A stretch of 64,000 nt of DNA from Coenobita brevimanus (GCA_032717465.1 CM064732.1:34082455-34146454), one strand, 5' to 3'; positions 1 to 11,983 are shown, counted from the first letter of the stretch. Notes: generated by a model not told the origin, from the letters alone. Translations and numbers: made by a program.

Positions 1-24
1 ATAGCTCGGGACATGACGGGTTAA
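1..24. mobile_element. Terminus of a piggyBac-like MITE plus TTAA target site
   Basis: The first 20 bases end in CTCGGGACATGACGGG and are followed by TTAA at 21-24. The same terminus, with one base different (ACGTGACGGG), closes the complete MITE at 41931-42688, where it is also followed by TTAA. I infer that this is the right end of another copy of that family, inserted into the gypsy-type element that starts right after it. The rest of the copy lies outside the window. TTAA target duplication with ends beginning CCC is the hallmark of the piggyBac superfamily. Only one end is visible, so the call depends on the match to the second copy. Confidence 0.6.
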
Positions 25-44
25 GGGTCGACACCCACCAGCCG

Positions 45-175
45 GTGTCAACCCACCACCAGTTTATAAATTTCGACTCTTCCTGCCGGAACTACGACGG
101 GTACTTAGGACTGGACCTGTTACAGAAGATAGAGGCCACCATAGATTGCTGCTACCGACAGCTCCAGTTCCATGC
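45..175 (+). pseudogene. C-terminal end of retropepsin-like protease (gypsy element)
   Basis: The reading frame from position 45 contains YLGLDLLQKIEATID followed by a short basic/aromatic stretch. This matches the usual end of gypsy aspartic proteases, where a hydrophobic (I/L)LGxDFL segment is followed by a second strand with xxxID. The catalytic D-S/T-G triad would lie upstream and is not in the window. After about position 175 the frame becomes Pro-rich linker. Confidence is moderate: the motif is short, but its position ahead of an RT domain is right. Confidence 0.5.
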
Positions 176-486
176 CCCACCCAACCCTCCCCGGGCCGTC
201 TGCACCTGTATGCCCCAGCCCCAGCCGAAAGACTCGCCCCCTTCCTCCCTCCCTCACCCCCCTCCTCCCCTCCCCTCCTGTGCCCCCTCCCACTACCCCT
301 CCTCCCTCTTTTCCCGCCACTGTTTCTGCCGCTGTTACCATTCCCCCTCATCATGAGGCCTGGGTGCCCTTCAACCAGCCCTCCGGCCCCTCTGTCTTCT
401 TCTCCCCCATCCTGCTGCTGGGAGCCCTCTCGGCCTGCCTTTTGTCTCCAGCTTTCCTCCCCCCACATCACACAGCAGTCTGAATT

Positions 487-927
487 GTGAACCTCACCCC
501 TTCACCCCACACCCTCCCAAAAGGGCTCATAATTGGAGAGATGGAAGAAGCCAAGCCCTGTGCCCCTTCCCCCTCCCACTCCCCCGCCCCCCTACCACCC
601 ATTCCTGACCATCTCTCCGCTCATCATTCAGACGCCCTACGCCGCCTTCTCTTGGATTTCCAGGATCTGTTCACAGCAGGGCCAGCAGTCGTCGGACATA
701 CCACATACTTGTCGCATGAAATTCATACGACAGGCCCACCAATTCGACAACCATCCCAGGGGAAGAACCATAGACAGCAGGAAGAGGAGGACCACCAAGT
801 ACAAGAAATGATAGAAGCAGGCGTCATTTCCCCTTCCACCAGCCCCTGGTCCTCCCCTGTCGTCCTAGTGAAAAAGAAGGACAGCACATGTGATTCTGCT
901 TCGCATACCATCGCTCTAAAGTCGTAA
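487..927 (+). pseudogene. Gypsy RT, N-terminal part (linker and first RT motifs)
   Basis: The frame contains LLLDFQDLF, HEIHTTGPPIRQ and then MIEAGVISPSTSPWSSPVV with VLVKKKD. This is the standard lead-in to a Ty3/gypsy RT: the I-x-T-x-x-xP-I-R-Q region, then the SxSPWSSPVVLVxKKDG motif. Similarity ends near 885, where the frame shifts and the RT continues in the frame used by the following segment. The upstream 150 residues are Pro/Ser-rich linker. Confidence 0.75.
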
Positions 928-2885
928 CTATCAAAGATGCCAATCCACTCCCTCGAATAGACAATTCCTTGGATTCCCTGTACGTAGCATCCTGATTCTC
1001 CACCTTGGACCTCCAGTCTGGACATTGGCAAGTCCCTGTGTGACAGGAAGACCGAGGCAAAACTGCCTTCTCGACAAGTAATGGCAAACATTACAAGTTT
1101 AATGTCTTGCCATTCGGTCTCTGCAACGCCCCTGCCACCTTCTCTAGGTTAATGGAATCTGTCCTCAGCTGCCTCACGTGGGAAATATGCCTGGTGCGCT
1201 TAGATGACGTCATCATCTTCAGCCAAACCTGGGCCGACCACCTGCAGCGCCTCTGCCAGGTTTTTACCAGAATCCGACAGGCAGGCCTCAAACTCTGGCC
1301 CTCTAAGTGCGTCTTGGCTGCTCGGACCGTCTCGTTCCTGGGACATGTCATCTCCCAGGCAGGAATCTCCCCCGCCCCCAACAAGCTTCACGCCATCGCG
1401 GACATACTCCCACCACAGGACGTCCACGGCATTCGAGCCTTCCTAGGCTTGACATCCTACTACCGCCATTTTGTGAAGGGGTTTGCCCACATCACCAAAC
1501 CTCTCCATTATCTAACCCGAAAAGGGGATCCGTTCCTCTGGACGGACAAGAGACGAGCTGCTTTCCAGCAGCTAAAAGACAAACTCGTCTCCGCCCCCAT
1601 CGTGGCTTTTCCTGATTACGCCCTCCCCTTCCGCCTCTACACTGATGTCTCCCCCTCCGCCATAGGCGCTGTTATGGCACAAGTCCAGGAGGGCTGCAAA
1701 CGCATCATCGCCTGTGCCAGCCATACCATGAATCAGGTGGAGAAAAATTATGCCGCCACCAAACGAGAATGTTTGGGCATGATATGGGCTCTCCAACACT
1801 TCTGGGCATACCTCTCCGGGACCCAGGTCACCATCATTATGGACCACCAGTCCCTCCGGTGGTTAAGACCGTCCGACTCCCACAACACCCAACTCCTCAG
1901 GTGGTGCAAGACCCTAGATGAGTTCAATTATGAAATCGCCTACAGACCAGGCAAGCTCCATACCAACGTGGACGCCCTCTCCCAGCTCCCCATCCATGCT
2001 GTCCAGCTGGAAACAGACCTCCTACAGCAATGGTACCGCAAGGAGCGACCACCATGGATTCCTTCCCACCTGTTCAAGAAACTATACCGGCAGGGCGACA
2101 ACCTCCTAAACCCCTCCGGTCATATCCTCCTGGCCCCTGACACCGCTCTCGATGCCTTACGCCACCTTCACGCCCACAACTGCATCCATCTGGGTACCAA
2201 AAAATTGCTGCAAGCATTCAACGATGCCTACTGGGCACCCAACCCCTCAGCCCTCACCAAGGAAATTATTCAAAGCTGCCTCATCTGTGCACTCAGAAAA
2301 GACATCACACGTATCGCCGGACTGTCGGGCCGCATCACCACCCACAAACCCTGGCAGCTCCTAGCCATCGACATGGTAGGGCCTCTGCCCTCAAAATCGG
2401 ATTACAAGTATGTAATCATGTTCGTTGACACCTATTACAAGTTCGTCGTGGCCTGCCCAGCCAAGGAACATCAAGCTGTCGCAGTAGCCGACGCCCTCCT
2501 TCGACAAGTCTTTCCTTACTTTGGCATTCCCCAACCCATCCACTCGAATAAAGCACACGAGTTCACCGAGAAAGTCTGGGAGGAACTCGCAAAAATTTTC
2601 GGGTATAACATCTCCCTCTCCTCCCCCTACTGGCCACAGGGAGATGCAGTTTGTGAGCACAGCCATCGTACCCTCATGAATCAACTTCGCATACGAATAG
2701 AAGCCACTAAAGACGACAACTGGCCTGCCCACGTAAAGATTGTCCAATGGGGCATCAACTCCTGCCCCAGAGAAGACGGAGTTTCGCCATATGAGCGGAT
2801 ATTCAGTGAGACACCCCTCCTACTGCCCCTTCAGCAGCACCTGCAACCACCCACCTCCGCTCCCGCAACAGACCCGCCACCTTAA
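890..2885 (+). pseudogene. Gypsy pol: RT, RNase H, H2C2 zinc module, integrase core
   Basis: RT continues after the frameshift at about 885, with in-frame stops at 891, 993 and 1041. From 1107 a 592-codon frame is open. It reads PFGLCNAPATFSRLM (RT motif B), RLDDVIIFSQ (motif C; the usual Tyr before LDD is replaced by Arg), LGHVIS and FLGLTSYYRHFVKGFA. RNase H follows with LYTDVSPSAIGAV and HQSLRWL, ending NVDALSQ. The zinc module shows H-C-H-LG and C-L-I-C. The integrase core has AIDMVGPLP and a Glu in AVCEHSHRTL, but the middle Asp is Asn (HSNKAHEF). The altered catalytic positions and stops mark it as non-functional. Confidence 0.9.
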
Positions 2886-4111
2886 GCGCCGTTTGACCAC
2901 CTTCAAAACAACTTGGACCTCTTCCCCGACACAGCATTCAGCCCCTACTGACCTGGTGACACCGTCATAATCGCCCAACTCCCCACCCCTCACAAACTCG
3001 CACCCGCTTCACAGGGCCCAACACTATCACCCGCATCCCCAACCCCTATCAAGTTACCATTGATTACCACGGTGCCCCTCGCACTCTCCGAAACCACCAT
3101 GTACGTCCCTTCCATGCTCCTGCCCCTATTGCCCCAGCCCCACACCCTGTCCCTCCTTCTACCCCAGCGCTGGCCCCCCCTCCCACCTACGAGTACTACG
3201 TCTCCTCTTCCCCCTCTCCCTCCACCTCCTCTGCCACCTCCCCCTCCTCGGCCGCCACACCACCTTGCACCTCACTTGACAGCTCACCTGCACCACCAAC
3301 GCCCCACCACTCCCCCTCACCACCTCCTCCTGCCACCCTGTCCCCTACGCCCAGCACCGCGTGTCCCGCCCACACCAACACACCACCACCACCACCCTTG
3401 GCCACCGCCACCTCCTCCAACCCACCACACCACATCCACACTCCTACCTCCCCACACCCCGTCTCAACAACCCCGCACCCAACAGCACGCACCTCACGCT
3501 CATGCCCATCCCACACGCCCACTTCACCACCCTTGCCGACCCTCAAAACTACAACCACCCGCTCCGACCGCCTCATGCCCACCCGCCCGATACACCCACT
3601 CTCCAACCCCACCCACTTCCCCACAACTTCACACTGTCATGCTACACCAGGCCCAAATCCCAGCCACCTGTACTCCCCAGAGACCCTACGCCGCATTACC
3701 CCGTCACAAAACCCAACTCCTACCCTCGGTGTCCAGCATTCAGCACCACATCACACCACGGGCAACAACCACAACCATGAGGATCTGACGGGCTGTATGG
3801 GCACCTACCCTCGGTCGAAACCAACAGGGTCCGAGGACCACACCACCTCCTCCACCTCCTCTGCTCCCCCACCACCACTTTCACCCTCTTCCTCACCTGT
3901 GACGCAGAGCAGGACGAGAACATCGCTACCACCACCTGGCAAGCCCTCCTCAGAAATCTCCAGCCCATGTACGCCACCCACGATACTCACATCTATCACC
4001 TCCAGTCACGGGGATGTGACTTTTTCGAAGTGGACGGTGGTGAAATACAGTATAGTGTCCCTTGGAACGTCCAACCACCTCCACCAGGAATTCAGCATAG
4101 TGCCCCCATGA
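2886..4111 (+). pseudogene. Gypsy integrase C-terminus (GPY/F-like) and long Pro-rich tail
   Basis: Past the TAA at 2883 the same frame runs into a TGA at 2949, then reads PGDTVIIAQLPTPHKLAP. About 3010 it shifts frame into GPNTITRIPNPYQVTI, which resembles the GPY/F module at the end of gypsy integrases. From there a frame stays open to 4111, encoding about 365 residues extremely rich in Pro, Thr, Ser and His. This tail has no recognised domain. It may be low-complexity C-rich DNA that happens to be open, or a diverged extension of pol. Confidence 0.55.
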
Positions 4112-4299
4112 ACTCCCAGACACCCCCACAAGGACCCCATGGAGGAGCAGCAGCAGAGCACCGAGACAACGGCCCAAATCAGCCCGGGCCATATGCCCGC
4201 CGGCGCCATAGCAGGAATCCTGCACTACCTTCTGGGTGAGCTTCCACCATCCAATTTCGAGGTGGAGCTGTCTGTCCAGCTCCTGCCAGTGCCCCTAAG

Positions 4300-4830
4300 G
4301 AGTCAGCCTGTAGCCACTCCTGCCTTCTTCAGGAGACAGCCAGTAGCCTCTCTGAAGGTGCCTTCCTTCTTGAAACGGCCAGTAGCCACTCACCCCTCGC
4401 TAAGGAATCGGCCAGTAGCCAAACTGAGGGTAACCAGCAGATGGCCAGTAGCCGCTCCCGCCTTCATCAGAAGGTGTCCTTCCAGAGACGGCCGGTATTC
4501 GCTCCAAACCCCCTCCTGAAGGAGTCGGCCTGTAGCCGCTCCACAGCCTTCCTGCAGGAGTCGGCCTGTAGCCACTCCTGCCTTCGTCAGACAGCTGGTA
4601 GCCGCTCCGAAGGTGTTGCCCCTGAGTCGGCCTGTAGCCGCTGCTCATTCCTCCTGAAGGAGTCGGCCGGTAGCTGCTCCATCCTTCATCAGACGGCCGG
4701 TAGCCACTCCGAAGGTGTTGCCCCAGAGTCAGCCTGTAGAAGCTCTCCACCCCTCCTGAAGGAGTCGGTCTGTAGCCGCTCCCGCCTTTGTCAGATGGCC
4801 AGTAGCCACTCCGAACGTGTCGCTGGGTTT
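4300..4830 (+). repeat. GTAGCC minisatellite, 33-39 bp units with 102-bp higher-order period
   Basis: The core GGCCxGTAGCC recurs about every 33-39 bases. From 4522 it settles into three 102-bp super-units (4522-4623, 4624-4725, 4726-4827), each made of three sub-units of 12, 11 and 11 codons. In that frame the sub-units read ESACSRSTAFLQ, ESACSHSCLRQ and TAGSRSEGVAP, with close variants in the next two super-units. Earlier units (4303-4500) are open in another frame and read as xPVAxxxxLxR. Unit lengths are multiples of three, so the array stays open in several frames. It lies in the 3' part of the gypsy element; whether it was ever translated is unknown. Confidence 0.75.
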
Positions 4831-5482
4831 GCTGGCAGTTACTCACCCTCCCAGGCCACGACCAGTAGATGGGCCTTGGCGCCTTGTGGTCGTGCCCCTG
4901 GGAAGCCACGGCCAGTAGCCAGGCCCCACGGCCAGAAGCAGCAGAGAGCCGCCCCGCCGCCCCAGTGTGAGACGAGTTCCCCGACCCCCAATGCAGAGGA
5001 CGTAGAGGAGTACTGGAGAGGCCCTATAGCTTCTCCCGGCCTCTGCTTCCTATGACTGGCCCTGGAGAAGACCCACCTGACGGACCCTGATGCAGACCGG
5101 TGCTGCAGTCCCTCCCTGTCGGTGCTGCCTAGCTCAGGGAGCCACAGCCCTCGGAACCCCAGGTCCTCCCCAGAACGCCCGGGTGGGAGCTCCCTACGTC
5201 TTGACAATGGAGGACCTCTACCTCTGGCAGGAACCTGAACGAGAGGTTCAGGCAATTGTTCGGCCCCAGTCCTGAGGGCCACATCCAGTCCCCAGCCCGG
5301 AAAATACAGGCCTCTTCGCCATCTGCAGCCCTGAACGAGAGAGAACGCCCCTGTGCGTGATCCCGTGCCCTCTCGGCCCAGCCTCCCCTGGCGGTGCCCC
5401 TGCTCCGGCAGAAGTAGAGCAGGATTGTCTCCCCGCCGCATCTGCCGCCCAGTGACCCATGAGACAGTGACTGCTACCCTAT

Positions 5483-6267
<785 letters not shown>

Positions 6268-6289
6268 CGTGTCCGACTCTGGGCAAAAT

Positions 6290-6608
6290 GTGTCCGACTC
6301 TGGACAAAGGCTTCAGGTCCTATCCCAAGGCCCAATAGTCCTCCTACACACCACATGTCACCACTTCGGCGCTAACACCCACCCTCCCACCGTCCATATT
6401 GAATTCATGATAGGGCTGCTCATACAGGACTGATGTACTGGTTATGAGCGGGGGTATTTTTACGACATGTCGGCGGGTCTTATGGTAGGTCAGTGAAGTC
6501 TGCTTTTATGAAATTCAAATACTTAAAATGTTCTATGTCCCAGCCGGGATTCGATCCTAAGTCCATTAGGATTACAGGCCGTCTCTCTACCGATTCAGCC
6601 ATATACAG
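6290..6608 (-). mobile_element. tRNA-derived SINE (family A), copy 1
   Basis: Read on the minus strand, the head contains an A-box-like TGGCTGAATCGG (6590-6601) and a B-box GGATCGAATCC (6547-6557), 32 bases apart, as in tRNA genes and tRNA-derived SINEs. The body includes TTTTTACGAC and GTAGGTCAG and then CCCAAGGCCC. The same sequence in the opposite orientation is at 25475-25789, which defines a dispersed family. The 3' end runs into the (AT)n array. A pol III-transcribed SINE mobilised by a LINE is the standard interpretation; the partner LINE is not evident. Confidence 0.7.
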
Positions 6609-6625
6609 TGCATAGACAATCACAT

Positions 6626-6752
6626 AGATTCTCTCTCTCTCTCTCTCTCTCTCTACATTAAGGATGGTCCGAATGTAAGTTTTCCAGCACTGGCGAATGC
6701 GATTAAGAATTTTCAATATTTGCGAATACGAATGGAGAGAGAGAGAGAGAGA
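6626..6752. repeat. CT and GA short microsatellites
   Basis: A CT run lies at about 6630-6653 and a GA run at about 6735-6752, with about 80 bases of unique sequence between. No gene signal is seen. Confidence 0.8.
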
Positions 6753-6915
6753 ATGAAGGAATGAGTGAAGGGAAGGGAGAACGGAAGAGGAGAAGTTTAA
6801 AACAATGGAAAATTATCAGGTTATTTTAAGCAATTTCATCACATTCCTTGCTGATGAGTTCAACGACATGTACGTGGAGTATCTGAGTAGTATTCTTGTT
6901 TTACTGTTTTTATTA

Positions 6916-7009
6916 CAGTAGTAGTAGTAATAGTCTCATTTTTATCATTAGTAGTAGTAGTAGTAGTAGTTGCAGCAGCAGTAGTAGTAATGTAATCATT
7001 ATTATTGTA

Positions 7010-7051
<42 letters not shown>

Positions 7052-7100
7052 ATTGCTGCTGTTGTTGTTGTTGTTGCTGTCGTTGTAGTTGTTGTTACTG
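6916..7100. repeat. Degenerate trinucleotide array (TAG/TTG/CTG)
   Basis: A run of GTA, TTG and CTG trinucleotides with interspersed variants. Both strands are open in several frames because stop codons fall out of register. It is simple sequence, not a gene. Confidence 0.9.
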
Positions 7101-7369
7101 TTGTTATTTGAAGGTTCAACTTAAACATGTATATGTTATGTGTCCCAAATTGTTTATTACATAAATGGGTAGTGTTGTGACAAGGTTTTGTAGTGGATGT
7201 TGGATTGCCCTTATTGAATGATCCCAGGGTGTGGAAATTATCTGTAGTGTTGTTTGTGGGTGATACTATGCTGCTTTGTAAACGAGTGATGCTTACAAGG
7301 GTTGGTGAACCAGAGTGAAGTTTTCCGTAAAAAAGAAATTTGAAAATTTTTGTAGCAAAGACTATAGTA

Positions 7370-8030
7370 ATGTTATTTTGGGGAAATGAAGTGGAGTAAA
7401 GCTACGGAATGTGTAGTAAGGCATCATGGCCAGGAAAGAAAGAATGTGAGCTCATTCAAGTATCTGTGTTTACAACGACCATAGATGGAATTTTGAAGGA
7501 CGAAGTACGAGGATGAGTAGACATGGCAGGAGAGCAGCAGTGTTCTTGAAGTCAGTGAGCTGTGATAGGGAGGGGGCCGTGAAATGAAAGAAGTCTTTGC
7601 ATGACCGATAAGCCCCACACAAACGTATGAATATGAAACTTTGACTTTGCAGTAAGGACACTGGCCAAGAATGAAGTGAATGGACATGAGTTCTCTGACA
7701 AGAAAGTATAGAATTACGGGGTGAGAGGGAAGAACGAAAGAGGAATTTAGGATGGGGTTGTGCTGAAAAGTATTGGAGTAAGTATACTCTGAGATGCTTT
7801 AGGCATGTGGGACTATTGGTGAGTGAATGGTTGACTGCAGGAGTGCATGCAAGTGATGTGGAAGGAGAAAGGGAGACCGCGAACGAGCCAGAAGGACAGA
7901 GAACGAAGGTGTATGGATGAGAGTGATGCATTATGAAGAAAAATCCGCCTGATGGCGAAGGACTAGGCAACCTGGAGGCTATTGCTTCATGTTACCCCTC
8001 CAGGTTAATAAAGAAAATATATTATAGTAA
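7370..8030 (+). pseudogene. Strongly decayed non-LTR retrotransposon 3' end
   Basis: Scattered codons recall the C-terminal region of the RTE-like LINEs elsewhere in the window. Examples are SSFKYL near 7455, a degenerate LRCFRHVG near 7790 in place of LRWFGHV, and purine-rich codon usage. The 3' end has a hairpin at 7969-8002 (AACCTGGAGG ... CCTCCAGGTT) followed at once by AATAAAG. Many stops and frame changes exclude function. The call rests on weak similarity and position. Confidence 0.4.
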
Positions 8031-8199
8031 GTTTCAGTACCATATTCCAGCTACTGTTTATTATAGTTCCTAATAAATTCATAACTCTTCCCTAGTCTTG
8101 ATATCCTCCCTTCTTTTTTAACTCATCACCGGACCCAGGATTCCGTCGCACCGCATGACAGATCCAAACCTCTGCCGATGTCTTGGTTTAACCCGGAAG

Positions 8200-8480
8200 A
8201 AACTTATCGTGATAAGAATTGAGTGGACCAATAATAAAAGAGCAGGGAAGAGACTTGAACTGGAACAATAGGAGGTGAGGGACAGAGAAGCTAGAACTGA
8301 ACCAACAGGAGGGACACACAGACTGAGATATTTTCCAATAGGAAGGAGGGACAGAGGAAAACTGGGAGGTGAACCTACAGCAGTAGGAGACAGAGGCTAG
8401 GAAGTGGATCAATAGGTGGGAGGGAATGAAATACAGTGAAGAGACACATAAACCAATAAGAAGAGTTACAGAAAATACAA
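8200..8480. repeat. Degenerate CCAATAGGAGGGACAGAG minisatellite
   Basis: Variants of ACCAATAGGAGGGACAGAG recur about every 30-45 bases, about seven times (ACCAATAAT, ACAATAGGAGG, ACCAACAGGAGG, CCAATAGGAAGG, CAATAGGTGGG, ACCAATAAG). No conserved frame is visible. It may be an old minisatellite or part of an unrecognised repeat. Confidence 0.45.
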
Positions 8481-8784
8481 AGCGGTGAAACAGTGTGACA
8501 AGTTAGTAAATTCATGAATAAACAGACAGCAGTATGAGAGTGTGGTTTGAATATATGAATATTCCGATAAGGCAGCATGAGAAGGTGATTAAACATTAAT
8601 AGATAGAAGGAACATACGAAGAAATGGAAGAAGGATCCTAAGAGAATGAATGACCATATGAACCAGCTGGAATGGTTTTAAATACATGAATGGACAAATG
8701 GAACGCTAAGAGAAAGGCGTTAAATACTACCAACCCAACACAGAATTGAAATAAAAGTGAAAGGAGGTAATTGATATATAAAAA

Positions 8785-9001
8785 AGTACACCGCTTCCCG
8801 TCCGATCTGCGAAGTTAAGCAATGTTGGGTCTGGTTAGTACTTGGATGGGTGACCGCCTGGGAACACCAGATGCTGTTGGCATCCGTACGTGTCAAGTGG
8901 GGTTGATGGAGAATTAGTGCCCCTCCCTGTAAAACAATTAACTCTAAGCCCTTGGCCACCCCGTTTGGGATACATGGCGTCTGGCAATGAATGAATGAAT
9001 G
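8785..9001 (+). mobile_element. 5S rRNA-derived SINE, copy 1 (5'-truncated)
   Basis: Bases 8785-8883 match most of a 5S rRNA: the CCGTCCGATC loop region, then GAAGTTAAGCAA, GGTTAGTACTTGGATGGG and TGACCGCCTGGGAACACC. The internal control region (A box, intermediate element, C box) is kept. The first 20 or so bases of 5S are missing. Then come a segment like the 5' end of the RTE-like LINE (8899-8943), a segment like its 3' end (8951-8986), and an AATG tail. The layout fits a SINE3-type element, not a 5S gene, since no T-run terminator follows the 5S part. Confidence 0.85.
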
Positions 9002-10240
9002 CTTAGAACACATCTTCAGTTTATAAAGAAGATTATTACCATAACCCTTTGGTTATAATGGCAGACATACTTCCAGTTAAACAAGCGCAAGGGGAAACTG
9101 CCTCTGTAAAGTCAAGAGGCGGCTAAACTTCACCTCCAAAAAGGATTTGAAAAAAAAAAAAAGTCGAAACTTCATAAAAGAGAGTTTTTCGTTGTTAAAA
9201 AGAATCTCTTGTGGGAGGTATTTTAATTGCGTCCTCCTTTTCTGTCTTTAGTTTTTTAACGATTCTTTATTTCCTTTTCAGTTGCATTTTAATATGTACA
9301 TTTATTTTCATGAAAGTCAGGATGGGTGGTATGGTAAAGAAAGCTAGTGAGTTAGTGTGTTAGTCCCACAGAGTTTTACATATAATGAAAATAGTTTATG
9401 TCTGTATCTGTGTTGTATCTGTTATATTTGTAACCGTATACCTGCATACATACTACACCCATATTATGTTGCTGCAGGATGACTGACTTCTGGGTAAAGG
9501 AACCCTCTCATACCGAAGGGTGTTAATACTGCCATCACTGACCCTCTCATAGTCAGGACAATTCTAGTAATATTCTTCACCTAACACCAGACAGTTTTAT
9601 TCGTGATAGGGTTCAGGGTAAGGCAATGTTGAAGGAATTCGATCTGGAGTGGAATTGGTTTAATGTCAAAGTCACAGTGGAAAATCAGATCTTTTGTCCT
9701 TAAAACAATTATTTATCTCAGTCGTCTTCTGGTCTTGCCCTCTTAGCCTTGGTCCACATATATACACCCTGTCTCTCTTTCCCTGCCATCATCTGACTCT
9801 AAAACTTACTCAGGAATTATTGTTGTTATTATTGTTGCCACAGGTTCAAGTGGACCTGAAACCGGTTGAATATAGACTGAATTAGCTCTTCTTCATTCCA
9901 CTACTCCCCTTTTCAGGGGACAAGGGTAGATGAGGAAAGTTTATAATACCAGACATTTGAGCCGCCATGTTTGATGTTACCTCGTAAAAGCTTCCCTCTC
10001 CTGCATTCACCTCATTCAAAACGGAGAAATATGAATCCTGTTGTTCTTTTAATTAATTTCGTGACTGAAAGTTTTGACACTGATCCTTTGCTGTTGATTT
10101 TCAATGTGAGGTTTCTTGCTAGAGGGCATAATCAAGATTACTACTGTATTTATTTTTCTTTTTTTTGTACTTGGCTTGAGACTGAGCAGCGCGGAACAAA
10201 TGATCTCGCAGAGATACAGTACTAGTTTGTGGATATCGGT
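9002..10240. other. No recognised gene
   Basis: AT-rich unique-looking sequence. Open frames of 60-84 codons show no domain, motif or codon bias. Nothing is supported here. Confidence 0.5.
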
Positions 10241-10921
10241 GTATCATACACCACATTAACATAGCGTCAACAGAAAAGAGATCATAGACACCATCAGTTG
10301 GACGGAAATGTCAGCACGTATTTATTAATACCTCCACAGGTTCATAAAAAGCACCACATGGTCATAGTCATAAACATTACAACTGGGTCATAATCATAAA
10401 CACCATTACATGGTCATAAGCCACAACACGCTCATGTACCCCACACCATCATCATAACTACCACCTCATAATCATAAAAGATCACCTCATGTTCACAAAC
10501 ACCACCATACAATACTTGTTCAGGATCACAAACACTGCCTTTTTGTAATTATTATTACAAAATAGTCATTACATTATCTCCTGACTATAAGTACCACCTC
10601 ATGTTATGAACTTTACTGTATGACCATAATCATCACCCCGTGGTCATTAATGAAAAAACATAGCCAAAATAGCATTAAATTGTTGTAAGGACCACAAAAT
10701 GGTCATGGTCGTGGTCATAAAGTTCATCATATAGTCATTAACCCAATCTCAACACCATATGGTACCCCATCTCGCGGTCATATACACTACCACAAATTCA
10801 CAAACAGCACCACAACGTAAAAAAAAACACTGCCAACTGGTCATAAAAACCAGCACATGGTCATGAACACCACCTCATAAAACAAAACACTGCCATATGG
10901 TCATTAACATCACCACAGAGT

Positions 10922-11019
<98 letters not shown>

Positions 11020-11240
11020 TGATTATCGTCGTAAATACAACATGGTCATATTCATAAAGACTACCATATTGTCATGAAACATCACAATTAAGTCAAAAAC
11101 ACTTGACATTGTCATAAAACTGCACCTCAAGGTCAAAACCTCAAATCAGTACATGCTTGTTCATTATCATAAACACAACAGCATGCTGTAGAACATCACT
11201 TCACAGTCAAAATCATCAAACCAGCACATGCATTTTGGTA
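10240..11240. repeat. Degenerate minisatellite, CACCACATGGTCATAAACA type
   Basis: For about 1 kb the motif ACCACATGGTCATAAAC recurs with many substitutions and variable spacing of about 18-30 bases. The recurrent cores are CATGGTCAT, TCATAAACA and CACCAC. It is split by an AT array at 10925-11016. The pattern suggests an ancient tandem array that has drifted and then been invaded by a microsatellite. Confidence 0.6.
10925..11016. repeat. (AT)n microsatellite, 92 bp
   Basis: Uninterrupted AT dinucleotides inside the degenerate minisatellite. Confidence 0.95.
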
Positions 11241-11758
11241 ATCTCTTTTATATTTGTCAGCTTTCCTTCTTATTATGAGACAGCCCTGTTTTCATTCTTT
11301 CATTTGACAGGCGTACCAATGACTATTACTGCTTGAGTCACATTCCTAAGCATCAGTCAGTCGAAAAAGTAAATCTGTGAATGCGAGAGAAGAGAAGCTG
11401 TCACTTGTAGACGCAGCGGGCGCAAGACGTGTGAAATTTTTGAAATTGTAAATAAATACAGTAATGAACTGTCAAGGTAAATTTGTGTTCAGTCTTGGAA
11501 ATTTACATATATATTTTTTTTTATTCAGGCTTTAATAACAGTTGCGGGCCATGCAGCATTATGAGATTTCTGAAATCTCTCATTTCCTCTGGAAAAAGCC
11601 AGAAGAGAGAAAAAGTCGGAGGGTGACTAGGCGACGGACAGAAGAGGAAAGAAACCAATTCATTGCATGGATACAAACAAAAATGTGCTTTGAAGGCTGG
11701 AGCAGGGACGGAATATGAATGCTGAATTTATACTAAATCAGTGGATCCTCATTGCACA

Positions 11759-11762
<4 letters not shown>

Positions 11763-11793
<31 letters not shown>

Positions 11794-11983
11794 TTATTCA
11801 GGTCACTATTTTTCTTCTGAGTCATCTCTCCCCCCTTCTAAAATCGTTACGGCCCACTCTTCCTAGGGGGGCACGCCCACCAACTTGAGAACCACTGCTT
11901 TAGACTAACTGACGGAGGTGCCAATATTGCACCCTGTAAGTGCTCATTCTTCTTTTTTTTTTTTTCTTCTTCTTCTTCTACTG

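Noticed and set aside
64..490. Overlapping Gly/Arg- and Pro/Ser-rich frames on both strands near the start
   Set aside because: They are open because the DNA is C-rich; only the protease-end and RT frames carry motifs.
4139..5055. A host gene with RPVA/ESACS repeats
   Set aside because: The repeats belong to a DNA minisatellite that is open in several frames and sits inside the gypsy-type element; no start, splice or domain evidence.
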